This document shows positions 1 to 7,303 of a stretch of 11,661 bases of DNA, piece after piece. A program made the position numbers and the translations under genes. The stretch is from Actinomycetes bacterium (GTDB lineage: Bacteria > Actinomycetota > Actinomycetes > JAJYSQ01), in NCBI GenBank assembly GCA_021793495.1, contig JAJYSQ010000010.1, positions 1 through 11,661 of the forward strand, in the 5' to 3' direction. The notes beneath the pieces were generated by a model that was not told the origin of the DNA, searched no databases, and saw only the letters and a list, made by a program, of their open reading frames with translations. Numbering within the stretch: position 1 is the stretch's first letter; the number at the start of each line of letters is the position of its first letter.

Positions 1-61
1 CTGAGCCACGTCCGCCTGCCACCCGGGAACCCCCGCGGTGCGTGGTCACTGTAGCCGATTG

Positions 62-391
62 TCACGGCCACAGCGCATCGGGCCTCAGGGCGTCCAGCCG
101 ATGGGCCCCCAGCCGAGGCGTCCCCAGCAGCCCCATCGCCATCTCTAGCTCGGTGCGCAGGATCTCGACGACCCGAGCCACCCCGGGCGCGGCGGACGTG
201 GCCAGGCCCCACACGGACAGGTCGGCCGACCAGCACGGCGTCCGCCCCCAGGGCCTTCGCCACGTCGGTACCCGGCGTACCCCGCCGTCCACCGGCACAG
301 GCACCCGGCTGGCCACTGCGGCGATGACTCCGGGCAGCGCCCGGACGTTGGCCGCCAGGGTGCACGCCCGACCGGACCCCGAGTCGACGTA
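62..391 (-). pseudogene. C-terminal relic of an FMN-dependent alpha-hydroxy-acid oxidase/dehydrogenase
   Basis: Read on the minus strand, three reading-frame pieces join into the C-terminal part of the lactate/glycolate oxidase family. From about 391 to 272 the frame gives VDSGSG, then RALPGVIAAVASRVPVPVDG and GVRR. A lost base near 271-272 shifts the frame to TDVAKALGADAVLVGRPV, and an extra base near 215 restores it to VWGLA, followed by ARVVEILRTELEMAMGLLG and a TGA at 62-64. The family pattern is DGG-[IV]-RRG-[ST]-DV, then GA-x-AV-[LM]-[IV]-GRP and WGLA, with a C-terminal helix ending in a LLG-like motif. The normal protein has roughly 350-400 residues; only about 110 remain, and I cannot find a clean SNHGGRQLD segment with the catalytic His or anything upstream of it. 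The substrate cannot be told. Two compensating sequencing errors could mimic the shifts, but the missing front part argues for real decay. Confidence 0.62.
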
Positions 392-554
392 CGCCGGAGC
401 GGCTGGCGTGGCCCGACCACGGAACGCCCCGGCGAACCCCGGCAGATTCGATGGGCATCTCCTCGGCCGCCATGGACCGCCACCGTGGTCGCCGTGACGC
501 TGCGGGGCGGGAGGCAGCGCCGGCCTGGGTGCCGGTGGCGGGGGGCTGATCCTG
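392..554. other. Non-coding stretch, nothing recognised
   Basis: Between the oxidase relic and the tRNA promoter I see no family motif in any frame. It may be more degraded upstream sequence of the relic: a weak S-x-H-x-x-R trace lies near 400-420 on the minus strand, but it is too poor to call. The open frames crossing it show the biased Arg/Pro/Gly composition of chance ORFs in GC-rich DNA. Bases 1-61, on the far side of the relic, also show nothing. Confidence 0.4.
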
Positions 555-560
555 TAGCGT
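555..560 (+). promoter_or_regulatory. Possible -10 box for the tRNA-Val gene
   Basis: TAGCGT fits the TANNNT -10 pattern and ends 14 bases before the tRNA, which puts a start point near 566-568 and leaves a short 5' leader for RNase P to remove. No convincing -35 hexamer is seen 16-18 bases upstream, which is common in high-GC actinobacteria. This rests on one short motif. Confidence 0.35.
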
Positions 561-574
561 GGGCGGGCATCGAC

Positions 575-649
575 GGGCGATTGGCTCAGCGGTAGAGCGC
601 CTCGTTCACACCGAGGAGGTCACTGGTTCGATCCCAGTATCGCCCACCA
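575..649 (+). tRNA. tRNA-Val (anticodon CAC)
   Basis: The whole cloverleaf can be read by eye. The acceptor stem is GGGCGAT/ATCGCCC (575-581 with 639-645). The D stem is GCTC/GAGC (584-587 with 595-598), with loop AGCGGTA. The anticodon stem is CCTCG/CGAGG (600-604 with 612-616) around the loop TTCACAC, giving anticodon CAC at 607-609, which reads the valine codon GTG. The variable loop is five bases. The T stem is ACTGG/CCAGT around TTCGATC. A discriminator A at 646 is followed by an encoded CCA (647-649). All stems pair without mismatch, so the gene looks functional. It lies 146 bases before thrS; the two may share a transcript, but nothing visible proves it. Confidence 0.97.
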
Positions 650-757
650 CGGTCCACCGCCGGGACGCCCGAGCTCCTGCCCGGGTGGCAGAGGTCCTGT
701 CTGGATGAGGGCTCGGGCGGGCCGGGGGGCCGGCGCCGTCGACCTGCTGGCCCCCAC

Positions 758-771
758 CTGCTGGCCAGCAG
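758..771. repeat. 14-base perfect palindrome in the thrS leader
   Basis: CTGCTGGCCAGCAG is a perfect inverted repeat 25 bases before the thrS start codon. Its left half also forms part of an 11-base direct repeat, ACCTGCTGGCC, at 742-752 and 756-766. It could be an operator for a dimeric regulator, an RNA hairpin close to the ribosome binding site, or chance in GC-rich DNA. No T-box features (specifier loop, antiterminator, TGGN) were seen. Confidence 0.35.
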
Positions 772-780
772 CCTGTTGCG

Positions 781-788
781 GAGAGGAG
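781..788 (+). promoter_or_regulatory. Ribosome binding site deciding the thrS start
   Basis: The purine run GAGAGGAG lies seven bases before the GTG at 796, which is close to ideal spacing. It supports that GTG over the in-frame GTG at 838, which has a weaker GAGGGG (826-831) six bases upstream. Confidence 0.6.
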
Positions 789-795
789 TGCCGGG

Positions 796-2841
796 GTGTC
801 CGACACCGAGGTGTCACCAGCGGCCGAGGGGTCCCCGGTGACGGACGGATCACCGGTCCGGGTGGCTGTGGTAGCGACCATGGCGGGCGGGCAGCCCGGG
901 CGTGAGGAGCGGGTCGTACCGGCCGGTACCCGCGCGGGGGACCTTTTCTCCACCGACCGGACGGTCGTGGTCGCCCGCATCGACGGGGTGCTGCGCGACC
1001 TCGCCCAGGTGCTCACCGACGGGCAGGTCGTCGAGCCGGTGGCGATCGACTCGGCCGACGGGCTGTCCGTACTGCGGCACTCCACGGCCCACGTGCTGGC
1101 CCAGGCCGTGCAGGACCTCTTCGACGACGTCCGGCTGGGCATCGGCCCGCCCATCGCCGATGGCTTCTACTACGACTTCGACGTGTCTCGGCCCTTCACC
1201 CCGGAGGACCTCGGTCGGCTGGAGAAGCGGATGACCGAGATCATCCGCTCCGGCCAGAGGTTCTCCCGACGGGTGGTCACCGAGGAGCAGGCGCGCACGG
1301 AGCTGGTGGCACAGCCGTACAAGCTGGAGCTGGTGGGAATCAAGTCGGCTCCTGCCGGGACCGACCTGAGCGAGGTCATGGAGGTCGGTCCCGACGAGCT
1401 GACCATGTACGACAACCTGGACGTCCGTACCGGTGAGCGAGTCTGGTCCGACCTGTGCCGCGGCCCGCACCTGCCCACCACCCGGGGGATCCCGACGTTT
1501 CGGCTGATGCGCACCGCCGCGGCGTACTGGCGAGGCAACGAGCACAACCCCCAGCTGCAGCGGGTGTACGGCACGGCCTGGGCGTCGAAGGATGCGCTCG
1601 CCGGGTACGTCGCCCGGCTGGCCGAGGCAGAGCGGCGGGACCACCGCCGGCTCGGGGTGGAGCTGGACCTGTTCAGCTTCCCCGACGAGATCGGATCGGG
1701 GCTCGCGGTCTTCCACCCCAAGGGCGGCACGGTCCGCCGGGTGATGGAGGACTATTCGCGCCAGCGCCACGAGCGGGCCGGGTACTCCTTCGTGAACACC
1801 CCGCACATCACCAAGGAGGCATTGTTCCTGACCTCCGGGCACCTGCAGTGGTACGCCGACGGGATGTTCCCGCCGATGGAGCTCGACGAGGGCCAGCGCT
1901 ACTACCTCAAGCCGATGAACTGCCCGTTCCACAACCTGATCTACCGGTCCCGGGGCCGTTCCTACCGGGAGATGCCGCTGCGGCTGTTCGAGTTCGGCAC
2001 CGTGTACCGGTACGAGAAGTCCGGGGTCGTGCACGGGCTGACCCGGGTACGGGGCATGACCCAGGACGACGCGCACATCTACTGCACCCGTGAGCAGATG
2101 GCGGACGAGCTGCGCGCGCTGCTCACGTTCGTTCTCGAGCTGCTGCGCGACTACGGGCTGGATGACTTCTACCTCGAGCTGTCCACGAAGGACCCGGAGA
2201 AGTACGTCGGCACCGACGAGGAGTGGGCGCAGGCGACCGAGGCGCTGCGCCAGGCCGCCGAGAGCTCCGGGCTGGACCTGGTCCCCGACCCCGGAGGGGC
2301 GGCGTTCTACGGGCCGAAGATCTCCGTCCAGGCCCGGGACGCCATCGGCCGCACCTGGCAGATGTCGACCATCCAGCTGGACTTCCAGCTGCCGGCCCGG
2401 TTCGACCTGGAGTACCAGGCCGCGGACGGCACCCGCCAGCGCCCGGTGATGATCCACCGTGCGCTGTTCGGTTCCATCGAACGGTTCTTCGGCGTGCTGA
2501 CCGAGCACTACGCGGGGGCGTTCCCGCCCTGGCTGGCGCCGGTGCAGGTGGTCGGCATCCCCGTCTCCGCCCAGCACGCCGAGCACCTCGAGTCGGTGGC
2601 CGACCGGCTGCGCGGCGAGGGGATCCGGGTCGAGGTCGACGGCTCCGCCGACCGCATGCAGAAGAAGATCCGCAACGCCCAGAAGCAGAAGGTGCCGTAC
2701 ATGCTGATCGCCGGCGACGAGGACGTGGCCGCCGGTGCGGTCTCCTTCCGCTTCCGAGACGGTCACCAGCGCAACGGCGTGCCGGTCGCCGATGCGGTCG
2801 CGGAGATCCTCGCGGCGGTCCGAAGCCGGGTGCAGGTGTGA
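796..2841 (+). CDS. thrS: Threonyl-tRNA synthetase
   Basis: This cytoplasmic class II synthetase charges tRNA-Thr with threonine using ATP and removes mis-attached serine. The 681 residues run as a TGS domain (about 22-85), an editing domain (about 86-270), the catalytic core (about 300-570) and an anticodon-binding domain (about 576-675). The editing-site residues are visible as HSTAH (H95, H99) and DLCRGPH (C221, H225). The zinc ligands that select threonine are C376 in MNCPFH, H427 in DDAHIYC and H554 in MIHRALFGS, with the spacing of the E. coli enzyme shifted by about 42. Class II motif 2 is in the [10 protein letters not shown] segment. The GTG start follows a good ribosome binding site; about 20 extra N-terminal residues (Ser/Pro/Asp-rich) precede the TGS domain, and an in-frame GTG at 838 would remove 14 of them. 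The stop overlaps the next start by four bases. Confidence 0.97.
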   Translation: MSDTEVSPAAEGSPVTDGSPVRVAVVATMAGGQPGREERVVPAGTRAGDLFSTDRTVVVARIDGVLRDLAQVLTDGQVVEPVAIDSADGLSVLRHSTAHVLAQAVQDLFDDVRLGIGPPIADGFYYDFDVSRPFTPEDLGRLEKRMTEIIRSGQRFSRRVVTEEQARTELVAQPYKLELVGIKSAPAGTDLSEVMEVGPDELTMYDNLDVRTGERVWSDLCRGPHLPTTRGIPTFRLMRTAAAYWRGNEHNPQLQRVYGTAWASKDALAGYVARLAEAERRDHRRLGVELDLFSFPDEIGSGLAVFHPKGGTVRRVMEDYSRQRHERAGYSFVNTPHITKEALFLTSGHLQWYADGMFPPMELDEGQRYYLKPMNCPFHNLIYRSRGRSYREMPLRLFEFGTVYRYEKSGVVHGLTRVRGMTQDDAHIYCTREQMADELRALLTFVLELLRDYGLDDFYLELSTKDPEKYVGTDEEWAQATEALRQAAESSGLDLVPDPGGAAFYGPKISVQARDAIGRTWQMSTIQLDFQLPARFDLEYQAADGTRQRPVMIHRALFGSIERFFGVLTEHYAGAFPPWLAPVQVVGIPVSAQHAEHLESVADRLRGEGIRVEVDGSADRMQKKIRNAQKQKVPYMLIAGDEDVAAGAVSFRFRDGHQRNGVPVADAVAEILAAVRSRVQV

Positions 2842-3377
2842 CCCCGCCCACCAGGGACGGGGTGGGCGACCCCGACGTGTTCGCCCGACTCTGGACCCCG
2901 CACCGGATGGCGTACATCCGGGGGGAGAGATCCACGGTCCCCGACGGGCAGGACCCCTGCCCGTTCTGCCGAGCACCCACCCTGCCGGACGGTCCGGGCC
3001 TGATGGTGGCCCGGGGGCGTCAGGCGTACGTGGTGCTGAACCTCTACCCGTACAACGCTGGGCACTTGCTGGTCTGCCCGTACCGCCATGTCGCTGAGTA
3101 CACCGACCTAGGCCGAGCGGAGGTCGCCGAGATCGGCGCGCTGACCCAGCGGGCCATGACGGTCGTCCGCCAGGTGGCCGGGGCGCAAGGGTTCAACGTC
3201 GGGATGAACCAGGGGTCCGTCGCCGGCGCTGGGATCGCTGCCCACCTGCACCAGCACGTGGTGCCCCGCTGGGGCGGGGACACCAACTTCATGCCGATCA
3301 TCGGGTCCACCCGGGTGCTGCCCGAGCTGCTCGACCAGACCCGCGTGCTCCTGGCCGACGCGTGGGCGCAGCCGTGA
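2838..3377 (+). CDS. HIT-family protein, probable Ap4A phosphorylase
   Basis: The 179-residue product is a histidine-triad nucleotide-binding protein. The triad is HLHQH (H136, H138, H140), followed by VVPRWGGD; the middle His is the nucleophile in this family. [24 protein letters not shown] and GFNVGMNQG match, from memory, Rv2613c of M. tuberculosis, an Ap4A phosphorylase that splits Ap4A with phosphate. A CPFC pair (C41, C44) with H84 could form a structural zinc site, as in some HIT proteins. The GTG start overlaps the thrS stop (GTGA), so translation is probably coupled. A second GTG at 2862, with AGGGA before it, would shorten the protein by eight residues. Synthetases make Ap4A as a by-product, so sharing an operon with thrS makes sense. 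The exact reaction (phosphorylase or hydrolase) is inferred. Confidence 0.9.
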   Translation: MTPPTRDGVGDPDVFARLWTPHRMAYIRGERSTVPDGQDPCPFCRAPTLPDGPGLMVARGRQAYVVLNLYPYNAGHLLVCPYRHVAEYTDLGRAEVAEIGALTQRAMTVVRQVAGAQGFNVGMNQGSVAGAGIAAHLHQHVVPRWGGDTNFMPIIGSTRVLPELLDQTRVLLADAWAQP

Positions 3378-3393
3378 CCACCGGCCGGCGAGG

Positions 3394-5526
3394 TCAGTCC
3401 GCCGCGGTGACCGTCGCGGCCAGGTGGGCAGGCAACGGCTCGTGCCGGACGTACCGACGGGTGAAGCTGCCGGTCCCCTGGGACAGCGCGCGCAGGTCGA
3501 CCGGGTAGCGGGTCATCTCCAGCTCCGGGACGTCGGCGCGGACCACGGTGCGCCCGCCGCCCGCCGGCTCGCTGCCCTGGACCCGCCCCCGCCGGGCGGA
3601 CAGGTCGCTCATCACCCCGCCCAGGTACTCGTCGGCGACCAGGATCACCACCTCGTCCACCGGCTCCAGCAACGCAACCCCCGCGGCGCTCGCCGCCTCC
3701 TTCACGGCCAGCGCACCCGCCGTCTGGAACGCCATGTCCGAGGAGTCCACGGGGTGGGACTTGCCGTCCACCAGGGTGACGCGCACGTCGACCATCGGGT
3801 AGCCGGCCAGCACACCGCGCTCCACCTGGGCACGGACCCCCTTCTCCACGCTGGGGATGAACTGCCGGGGGACCGCACCGCCGACCACCTTGTCGACGAA
3901 CTGCACCCCGGTACCGTTGGGCAGTGGCTCGACCTCGAGGTCGACGATCGCGAACTGCCCGTGCCCGCCGGACTGCTTGACGTGGCGGCCATGACCCCTG
4001 CCGGTACCGGCGAAGGTCTCCCGCAGCGCCACCCGTACCGGCGCGGTACGCACCGCCACGCCGTACCGGGTACGCAGCCGGTCGAGCAGCACGTCGGTGT
4101 GGGCCTCACCCATGGTCCACAGCACCAGCTGGTGGGTCTCCGGGTTCATCTCCAGCCGTAGCGTCGGGTCCTCGGCCACCAGCCGGGCCAGCGCGGAGGC
4201 CAGCTTGTCCTCGTCGTTCTTCGAGGTCGCGGTGATGGCCAGCGGCAGCAGCGGATCGGGCATGCTCCACGCCTGCATCAGCAGCGGCTCGCCCGGGTCG
4301 GACAGCGTGTCCCCGGTCTCGGCGTGCGCCAGCCGTGCCACCGCCACCACGTCCCCGGCCACGCCCCGCTCGATCGGTCGCGCGGTGCGTCCCAACGGGC
4401 TGGACACCGCACCGACCCGTTCGGTGGAGTCGTGCTCGGCGTGGCCGGCCAGGTGTCCGGACACGTGCACCGTCGCGTCGGGGCGCAGGGTGCCGCTGAA
4501 CACCCGGACCAGGCTGATCCGACCCACGTACGGATCGGTGGTGGTCTTGACCACCTCGGCGACCAACGGACCGTCCGGGTCTGCGGCGAACGGCCCGCGG
4601 GGCAGCCCGTCGACGGTGGTGACCACCGGCACCGGGTGCTCCAGCGGTGAGGGGAACCCGGAGCGCAGCACCTCGAGCACCTCGAGCACCCCGATCCCCA
4701 GGGGCGCCGCACAGGCCAGCACCGGGTAGAACGAGCCGCGGGCCACCGCCTTCTCCAGGTCGGCGGTGAGCACCTCCAGCTCGATGTCCTCCCCGGCCAG
4801 GTACCGATCCATCAGGGTCTCGTCCTCGCTCTCGGCGATGATCCCCTCGATCAGCGTGGCCCGGTCCGCGGCGATCAGGTCTCGGTGCTCCGGCTCCGTG
4901 TCCCGTTCGGCGCGCGAGGAGTCCGAGTAGTCGAAGACCCGCTGGCTGAGCAGTCCCACCAGCCCGCCGATCGTGCCGGAGTCGTCAGCCATCGGCAGGT
5001 ACAGTGGTGCCACTCCCTCGCCGAAGACCCGTCGGCACACGGCCACCGTCTCGGCGAAGTCGGCCCGCGGATGGTCCAGCCGGGTCACCACGACCGCGCG
5101 CGGAGTGCCGGCTCCGGCGCACTCCTCCCACAGCATGCGGGTCGCCGCGTCCACCCCGTCCACCGCGGAGACCACGAACAGCGCGGCGTCGGCGGCGCGC
5201 AGCCCGGCGCGCAGGTCGGCCACGAAGTCCGGGTAGCCCGGGGTGTCCAGCAGGTTGATCTTCACCCCGTCCTGCTCCACCGGGGCCAGGGCCAGCGACA
5301 CCGAGCGGTGCTGGCGGACCTCGGCCTCGTCGAAATCGGTCACGGTGGTGCCGTCCTCGACCCGGCCGGCGCGCGCGACGGTGCCGGTCGCCACCAGCAT
5401 CGCCTCGACCAGCGTGGTCTTGCCGGCGCCGGAGTGCCCGACCAGCGCGACGTTGCGGATCGAGGCGGGTCCGGTCACCGCCGGAGCAGGTCGTGAACCG
5501 GCGGGTCCAGGGCTGCGGTCGGGCAT
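3394..5526 (-). CDS. EF-G-like translational GTPase paralogue (FusA2/EF-G2 type)
   Basis: The 710 residues have the full EF-G layout: G domain (about 22-290), domain II (about 320-405), III (about 415-490), IV (about 495-612, with KQSGGHGQF at 517-525) and V (about 615-690). G1 is GHSGAGKT (30-37). The other G motifs depart from true EF-G: the switch I segment RGIT is replaced by RSVS (74-77), G3 is DTPGY (94-98) where translational GTPases have DTPGH with the catalytic His, and G4 is TRLD (148-151) in place of NKxD. This is the EF-G2 subfamily, which occurs beside a normal EF-G; as I recall, M. smegmatis FusA2 did not support translocation. ATG at 5526 has GAGGGAG nine bases upstream. The gene faces the thrS-HIT pair (stops 16 bases apart) and diverges from pgsA. 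Its cellular role is unknown. Confidence 0.88.
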   Translation of the reverse strand: MPDRSPGPAGSRPAPAVTGPASIRNVALVGHSGAGKTTLVEAMLVATGTVARAGRVEDGTTVTDFDEAEVRQHRSVSLALAPVEQDGVKINLLDTPGYPDFVADLRAGLRAADAALFVVSAVDGVDAATRMLWEECAGAGTPRAVVVTRLDHPRADFAETVAVCRRVFGEGVAPLYLPMADDSGTIGGLVGLLSQRVFDYSDSSRAERDTEPEHRDLIAADRATLIEGIIAESEDETLMDRYLAGEDIELEVLTADLEKAVARGSFYPVLACAAPLGIGVLEVLEVLRSGFPSPLEHPVPVVTTVDGLPRGPFAADPDGPLVAEVVKTTTDPYVGRISLVRVFSGTLRPDATVHVSGHLAGHAEHDSTERVGAVSSPLGRTARPIERGVAGDVVAVARLAHAETGDTLSDPGEPLLMQAWSMPDPLLPLAITATSKNDEDKLASALARLVAEDPTLRLEMNPETHQLVLWTMGEAHTDVLLDRLRTRYGVAVRTAPVRVALRETFAGTGRGHGRHVKQSGGHGQFAIVDLEVEPLPNGTGVQFVDKVVGGAVPRQFIPSVEKGVRAQVERGVLAGYPMVDVRVTLVDGKSHPVDSSDMAFQTAGALAVKEAASAAGVALLEPVDEVVILVADEYLGGVMSDLSARRGRVQGSEPAGGGRTVVRADVPELEMTRYPVDLRALSQGTGSFTRRYVRHEPLPAHLAATVTAAD
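4669..4690. repeat. 9-base tandem repeat inside the EF-G-like gene
   Basis: The unit CACCTCGAG occurs about 2.4 times and codes the LEVLEV run at residues 281-286, at the end of the G domain. It keeps the frame and gives an amphipathic stretch. Such units can vary in copy number by slippage, but this one may simply reflect helix composition. Confidence 0.55.
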
Positions 5527-5570
5527 GGGGGTGCGCTCCCTCGGCCGTCGTCATCCCACCGTCGGGGGGC

Positions 5571-5606
5571 CGTGCCCCAGGGGCGGGTGCCCCGTCGGGG
5601 GCGCAC
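5571..5606. repeat. Tandem GC hairpin-forming repeats in the divergent gap
   Basis: The divergent gap between the EF-G-like gene and pgsA holds two adjacent imperfect inverted repeats that share the direct repeat GTGCCCC (5572-5578 and 5587-5593), each followed by a G run able to pair with it. On the minus strand they lie in the leader of the EF-G-like gene; on the plus strand they lie upstream of the proposed pgsA promoter. Function is not known, and chance is possible in DNA this GC-rich. Confidence 0.35.
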
Positions 5607-5678
5607 GGGCAGCCTGCCGCCGTGGCTGGGCCCGGCACAAGGGGCCTTCGCCTCCCGATCCGGCGGTGCTGGCCCGGA

Positions 5679-5684
5679 TACGAT
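5679..5684 (+). promoter_or_regulatory. Probable -10 box for the pgsA-patA-pimA operon
   Basis: TACGAT fits TANNNT and lies in the only AT-richer spot of the divergent gap. A start point near 5690 would give a leader of about 50 bases before the pgsA ATG. No clear -35 element is seen. A promoter is needed here because the upstream neighbour points the other way, so read-through from thrS is unlikely to drive this operon. Confidence 0.45.
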
Positions 5685-5741
5685 GCTCCCGCCGCGCGCC
5701 TGACCTGGGCCGGCGGCCCTGGCGGGAGGAACGGACCGAGC

Positions 5742-6365
5742 ATGCTCAACCGGTACGCCCGCGCGCTGTTCACCCGCGCGGTGACGCCGATCGCGCGGGT
5801 GCTGCTGGCTGCCGGGATCGGACCGGACCTGGTCACCGCCGTGGGCACCCTGGGTGTCGTGGTTGGCGCCCTGACCTTCTACCCGCGTGGTGAGTTCCTC
5901 GCTGGCACCCTGGTCATCCTGGTGTTCGTCTTCTTCGACCTGCTCGACGGCACGATGGCCCGGCTGGCCGGACGGTCCTCCCGGTGGGGGGCGTTCCTGG
6001 ACTCGACCCTGGACCGGGTCGGGGACGCCTCGGTCTTCGGCGGCCTGGTGCTGTGGTACGCGGGCGCCGGGCACGACCCGACGATGGCGGCGGTCGCGCT
6101 GGTCGCGCTGGTCGCCGGGGCGGTCGTGTCCTACGCGCGGGCTCGGGCCGAGGGCCTGGGGATGACCGCGGACGTCGGCATCGCCGAGCGGGCCGAGAGG
6201 CTGGTCGTGGTGCTGCTGACCACCGGGCTGGCCGGGTTGGGCGTGCCGTACGTGCAGCCCGCTGGCGTGTGGCTGGTTGCGGTCGCGGGCGTGGTCACGG
6301 TCGTCCAGCGGGTGGTGGTGGTGCGCCGCCAGTCGGTGGCGGAGCCGGACGGTCCCACGCCATGA
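5742..6365 (+). CDS. pgsA: Phosphatidylinositol-phosphate synthase (CDP-alcohol phosphatidyltransferase)
   Basis: This integral membrane enzyme makes phosphatidylinositol phosphate from CDP-diacylglycerol and inositol 3-phosphate, the first step towards PI and PIMs. The CDP-alcohol phosphotransferase signature is complete: D66, D69-G70, A73-R74, G83, D87 and D91, in the spacing D-x2-DG-x2-AR-x8-G-x3-D-x3-D; the aspartates bind the metal ions. The 207 residues contain about six hydrophobic helices, and the N-terminal start (TRAVTPIAR) resembles mycobacterial PgsA (Rv2612c) from memory. The ATG at 5742 has GGGAGGA about 11 bases upstream, rather far but the best site; longer in-frame extensions lack family similarity. 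The stop overlaps the patA start (ATGA). The choice of PIP synthase over PG-phosphate or cardiolipin synthase rests on the neighbours patA and pimA. Confidence 0.93.
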   Translation: MLNRYARALFTRAVTPIARVLLAAGIGPDLVTAVGTLGVVVGALTFYPRGEFLAGTLVILVFVFFDLLDGTMARLAGRSSRWGAFLDSTLDRVGDASVFGGLVLWYAGAGHDPTMAAVALVALVAGAVVSYARARAEGLGMTADVGIAERAERLVVVLLTTGLAGLGVPYVQPAGVWLVAVAGVVTVVQRVVVVRRQSVAEPDGPTP

Positions 6366-7303
6366 GTCGAGCCGGGGCGGTACGCGGACGCCTGGCCGAC
6401 TGGGGGTACGCCGCCGGGTGGCGGCTGGTACGCCTGGCCCCCGAGCCGGTGGCCCGGGCCGGGTTCACCGCCGTGGCGGACGTGGTCTGGGCCCGGCGGC
6501 CCCGTTCGGTCCGCCAGCTCGAGGCGAACCTGGCCCGGGTCGTCCCCGAGGCCGACCCGGACGAGCTGCGCCGGCTGTCCCGAGCCGGGATGCGTTCTTA
6601 CCTGAGGTACTGGCGGGAGGTGTTCCGGCTGCCCGAGCTCGATCCGGAGCAGATCCACCGCGTCTTCGTGATGCACGACGACGGCCCGCTGCGACAAGCG
6701 CTGGCGCACGGCGGGGCGGTCGCGGCCCTGGGTCACATGGGCAACTGGGACCACGCCGGCGCCTGGGGGCGGTTGGAGCTGGGTCCGCTGACCACGGTGG
6801 CCGAGCGGTTGCGTCCGGAGAGCCTGTTCGACCGGTTCGTCGCCTTCCGACAGAGCCTCGGCCTGGAGATCCTCCCGCTGACCGGCGGGGACCAGGAGGT
6901 GTTCGGCACCCTGGTGCGCCGGGTGCGCGAGGGTCACCTGGTGCCGCTGCTGGCCGACCGGGACCTCACCGAGCATGGAGTACCGGTCACCTTCTTCGGC
7001 GAGCGCACCTCGATGCCCGCCGGCCCGGCCGCGCTCGCCCTGGCGGCCGGAGCCCCGCTGTTCCCGGTGAGCATCTGGTACGAGCGGGACCGCACCATCG
7101 GTCGGGTGCACCCGGCGGTCGACGTGCCGGCATCCGGCTCGCGTCGTGAGCGGATCGCGACGATCACCCAGCAGGTCGCCGACGTGCTCGCTGGAGCGAT
7201 CAGCGAGCACCCGATGGACTGGCACATGCTCGCCCGCCTGTGGTGGGCCGACCTGGACCGGCCGTCCTCGTCGCCACCGGCCGGGCACGGGTCAGCACCA
7301 TGA
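6362..7303 (+). CDS. patA: Phosphatidylinositol mannoside acyltransferase
   Basis: This 313-residue protein belongs to the HtrB/LpxL-like lysophospholipid acyltransferase fold. PatA in mycobacteria moves a palmitoyl group from acyl-CoA to the 6-position of the mannose that PimA adds to PI (PIM1/PIM2), at the cytoplasmic face of the membrane. The H-x4-D catalytic motif is GHMGNWDHAG, with H125 and D130. LLADRDL, then VTFFGE and MPAGPAALA, are the later conserved blocks that shape the acceptor and acyl sites. WHMLARLWW near the C terminus is also typical. No signal peptide is seen; membrane binding is probably peripheral. The ATG overlaps the pgsA stop, and the TGA overlaps the pimA ATG, so the three are probably translated together. 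Only the acceptor lipid is inferred from context. Confidence 0.93.
   Translation: MSRAGAVRGRLADWGYAAGWRLVRLAPEPVARAGFTAVADVVWARRPRSVRQLEANLARVVPEADPDELRRLSRAGMRSYLRYWREVFRLPELDPEQIHRVFVMHDDGPLRQALAHGGAVAALGHMGNWDHAGAWGRLELGPLTTVAERLRPESLFDRFVAFRQSLGLEILPLTGGDQEVFGTLVRRVREGHLVPLLADRDLTEHGVPVTFFGERTSMPAGPAALALAAGAPLFPVSIWYERDRTIGRVHPAVDVPASGSRRERIATITQQVADVLAGAISEHPMDWHMLARLWWADLDRPSSSPPAGHGSAP

Noticed and set aside
575..649. tRNA-Val as an attachment site of an integrated element
   Set aside because: A gene relic is adjacent, but there is no integrase, no direct repeat of the tRNA 3' end elsewhere in the window, and the DNA downstream is conserved chromosomal backbone.
650..795. T-box riboswitch or threonine-rich leader peptide controlling thrS
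   Set aside because: No antiterminator sequence, specifier loop or run of Thr codons is seen between the tRNA and the thrS start.
850..2976. 708-residue open frame on the minus strand opposite thrS
   Set aside because: It mirrors the codon structure of thrS, is rich in Arg, Gly, Pro and Val without any family motif, and crosses the thrS-HIT junction. Long antisense frames are expected in high-GC coding DNA.
3378..3393. Bidirectional terminator between the convergent HIT and EF-G-like genes
   Set aside because: The 16-base gap holds only the short palindrome CCGGCCGG with no loop or T run.
3424..4161. 245-residue plus-strand frame opposite the EF-G-like gene
   Set aside because: Composition of a shadow frame (Arg/His/Gly), no recognisable domain, and the minus-strand gene is certain.
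6131..7288. 385-residue minus-strand frame opposite the end of pgsA and patA
   Set aside because: Low-complexity His/Pro/Arg/Gln composition, no motif, and full overlap with two well-supported genes.
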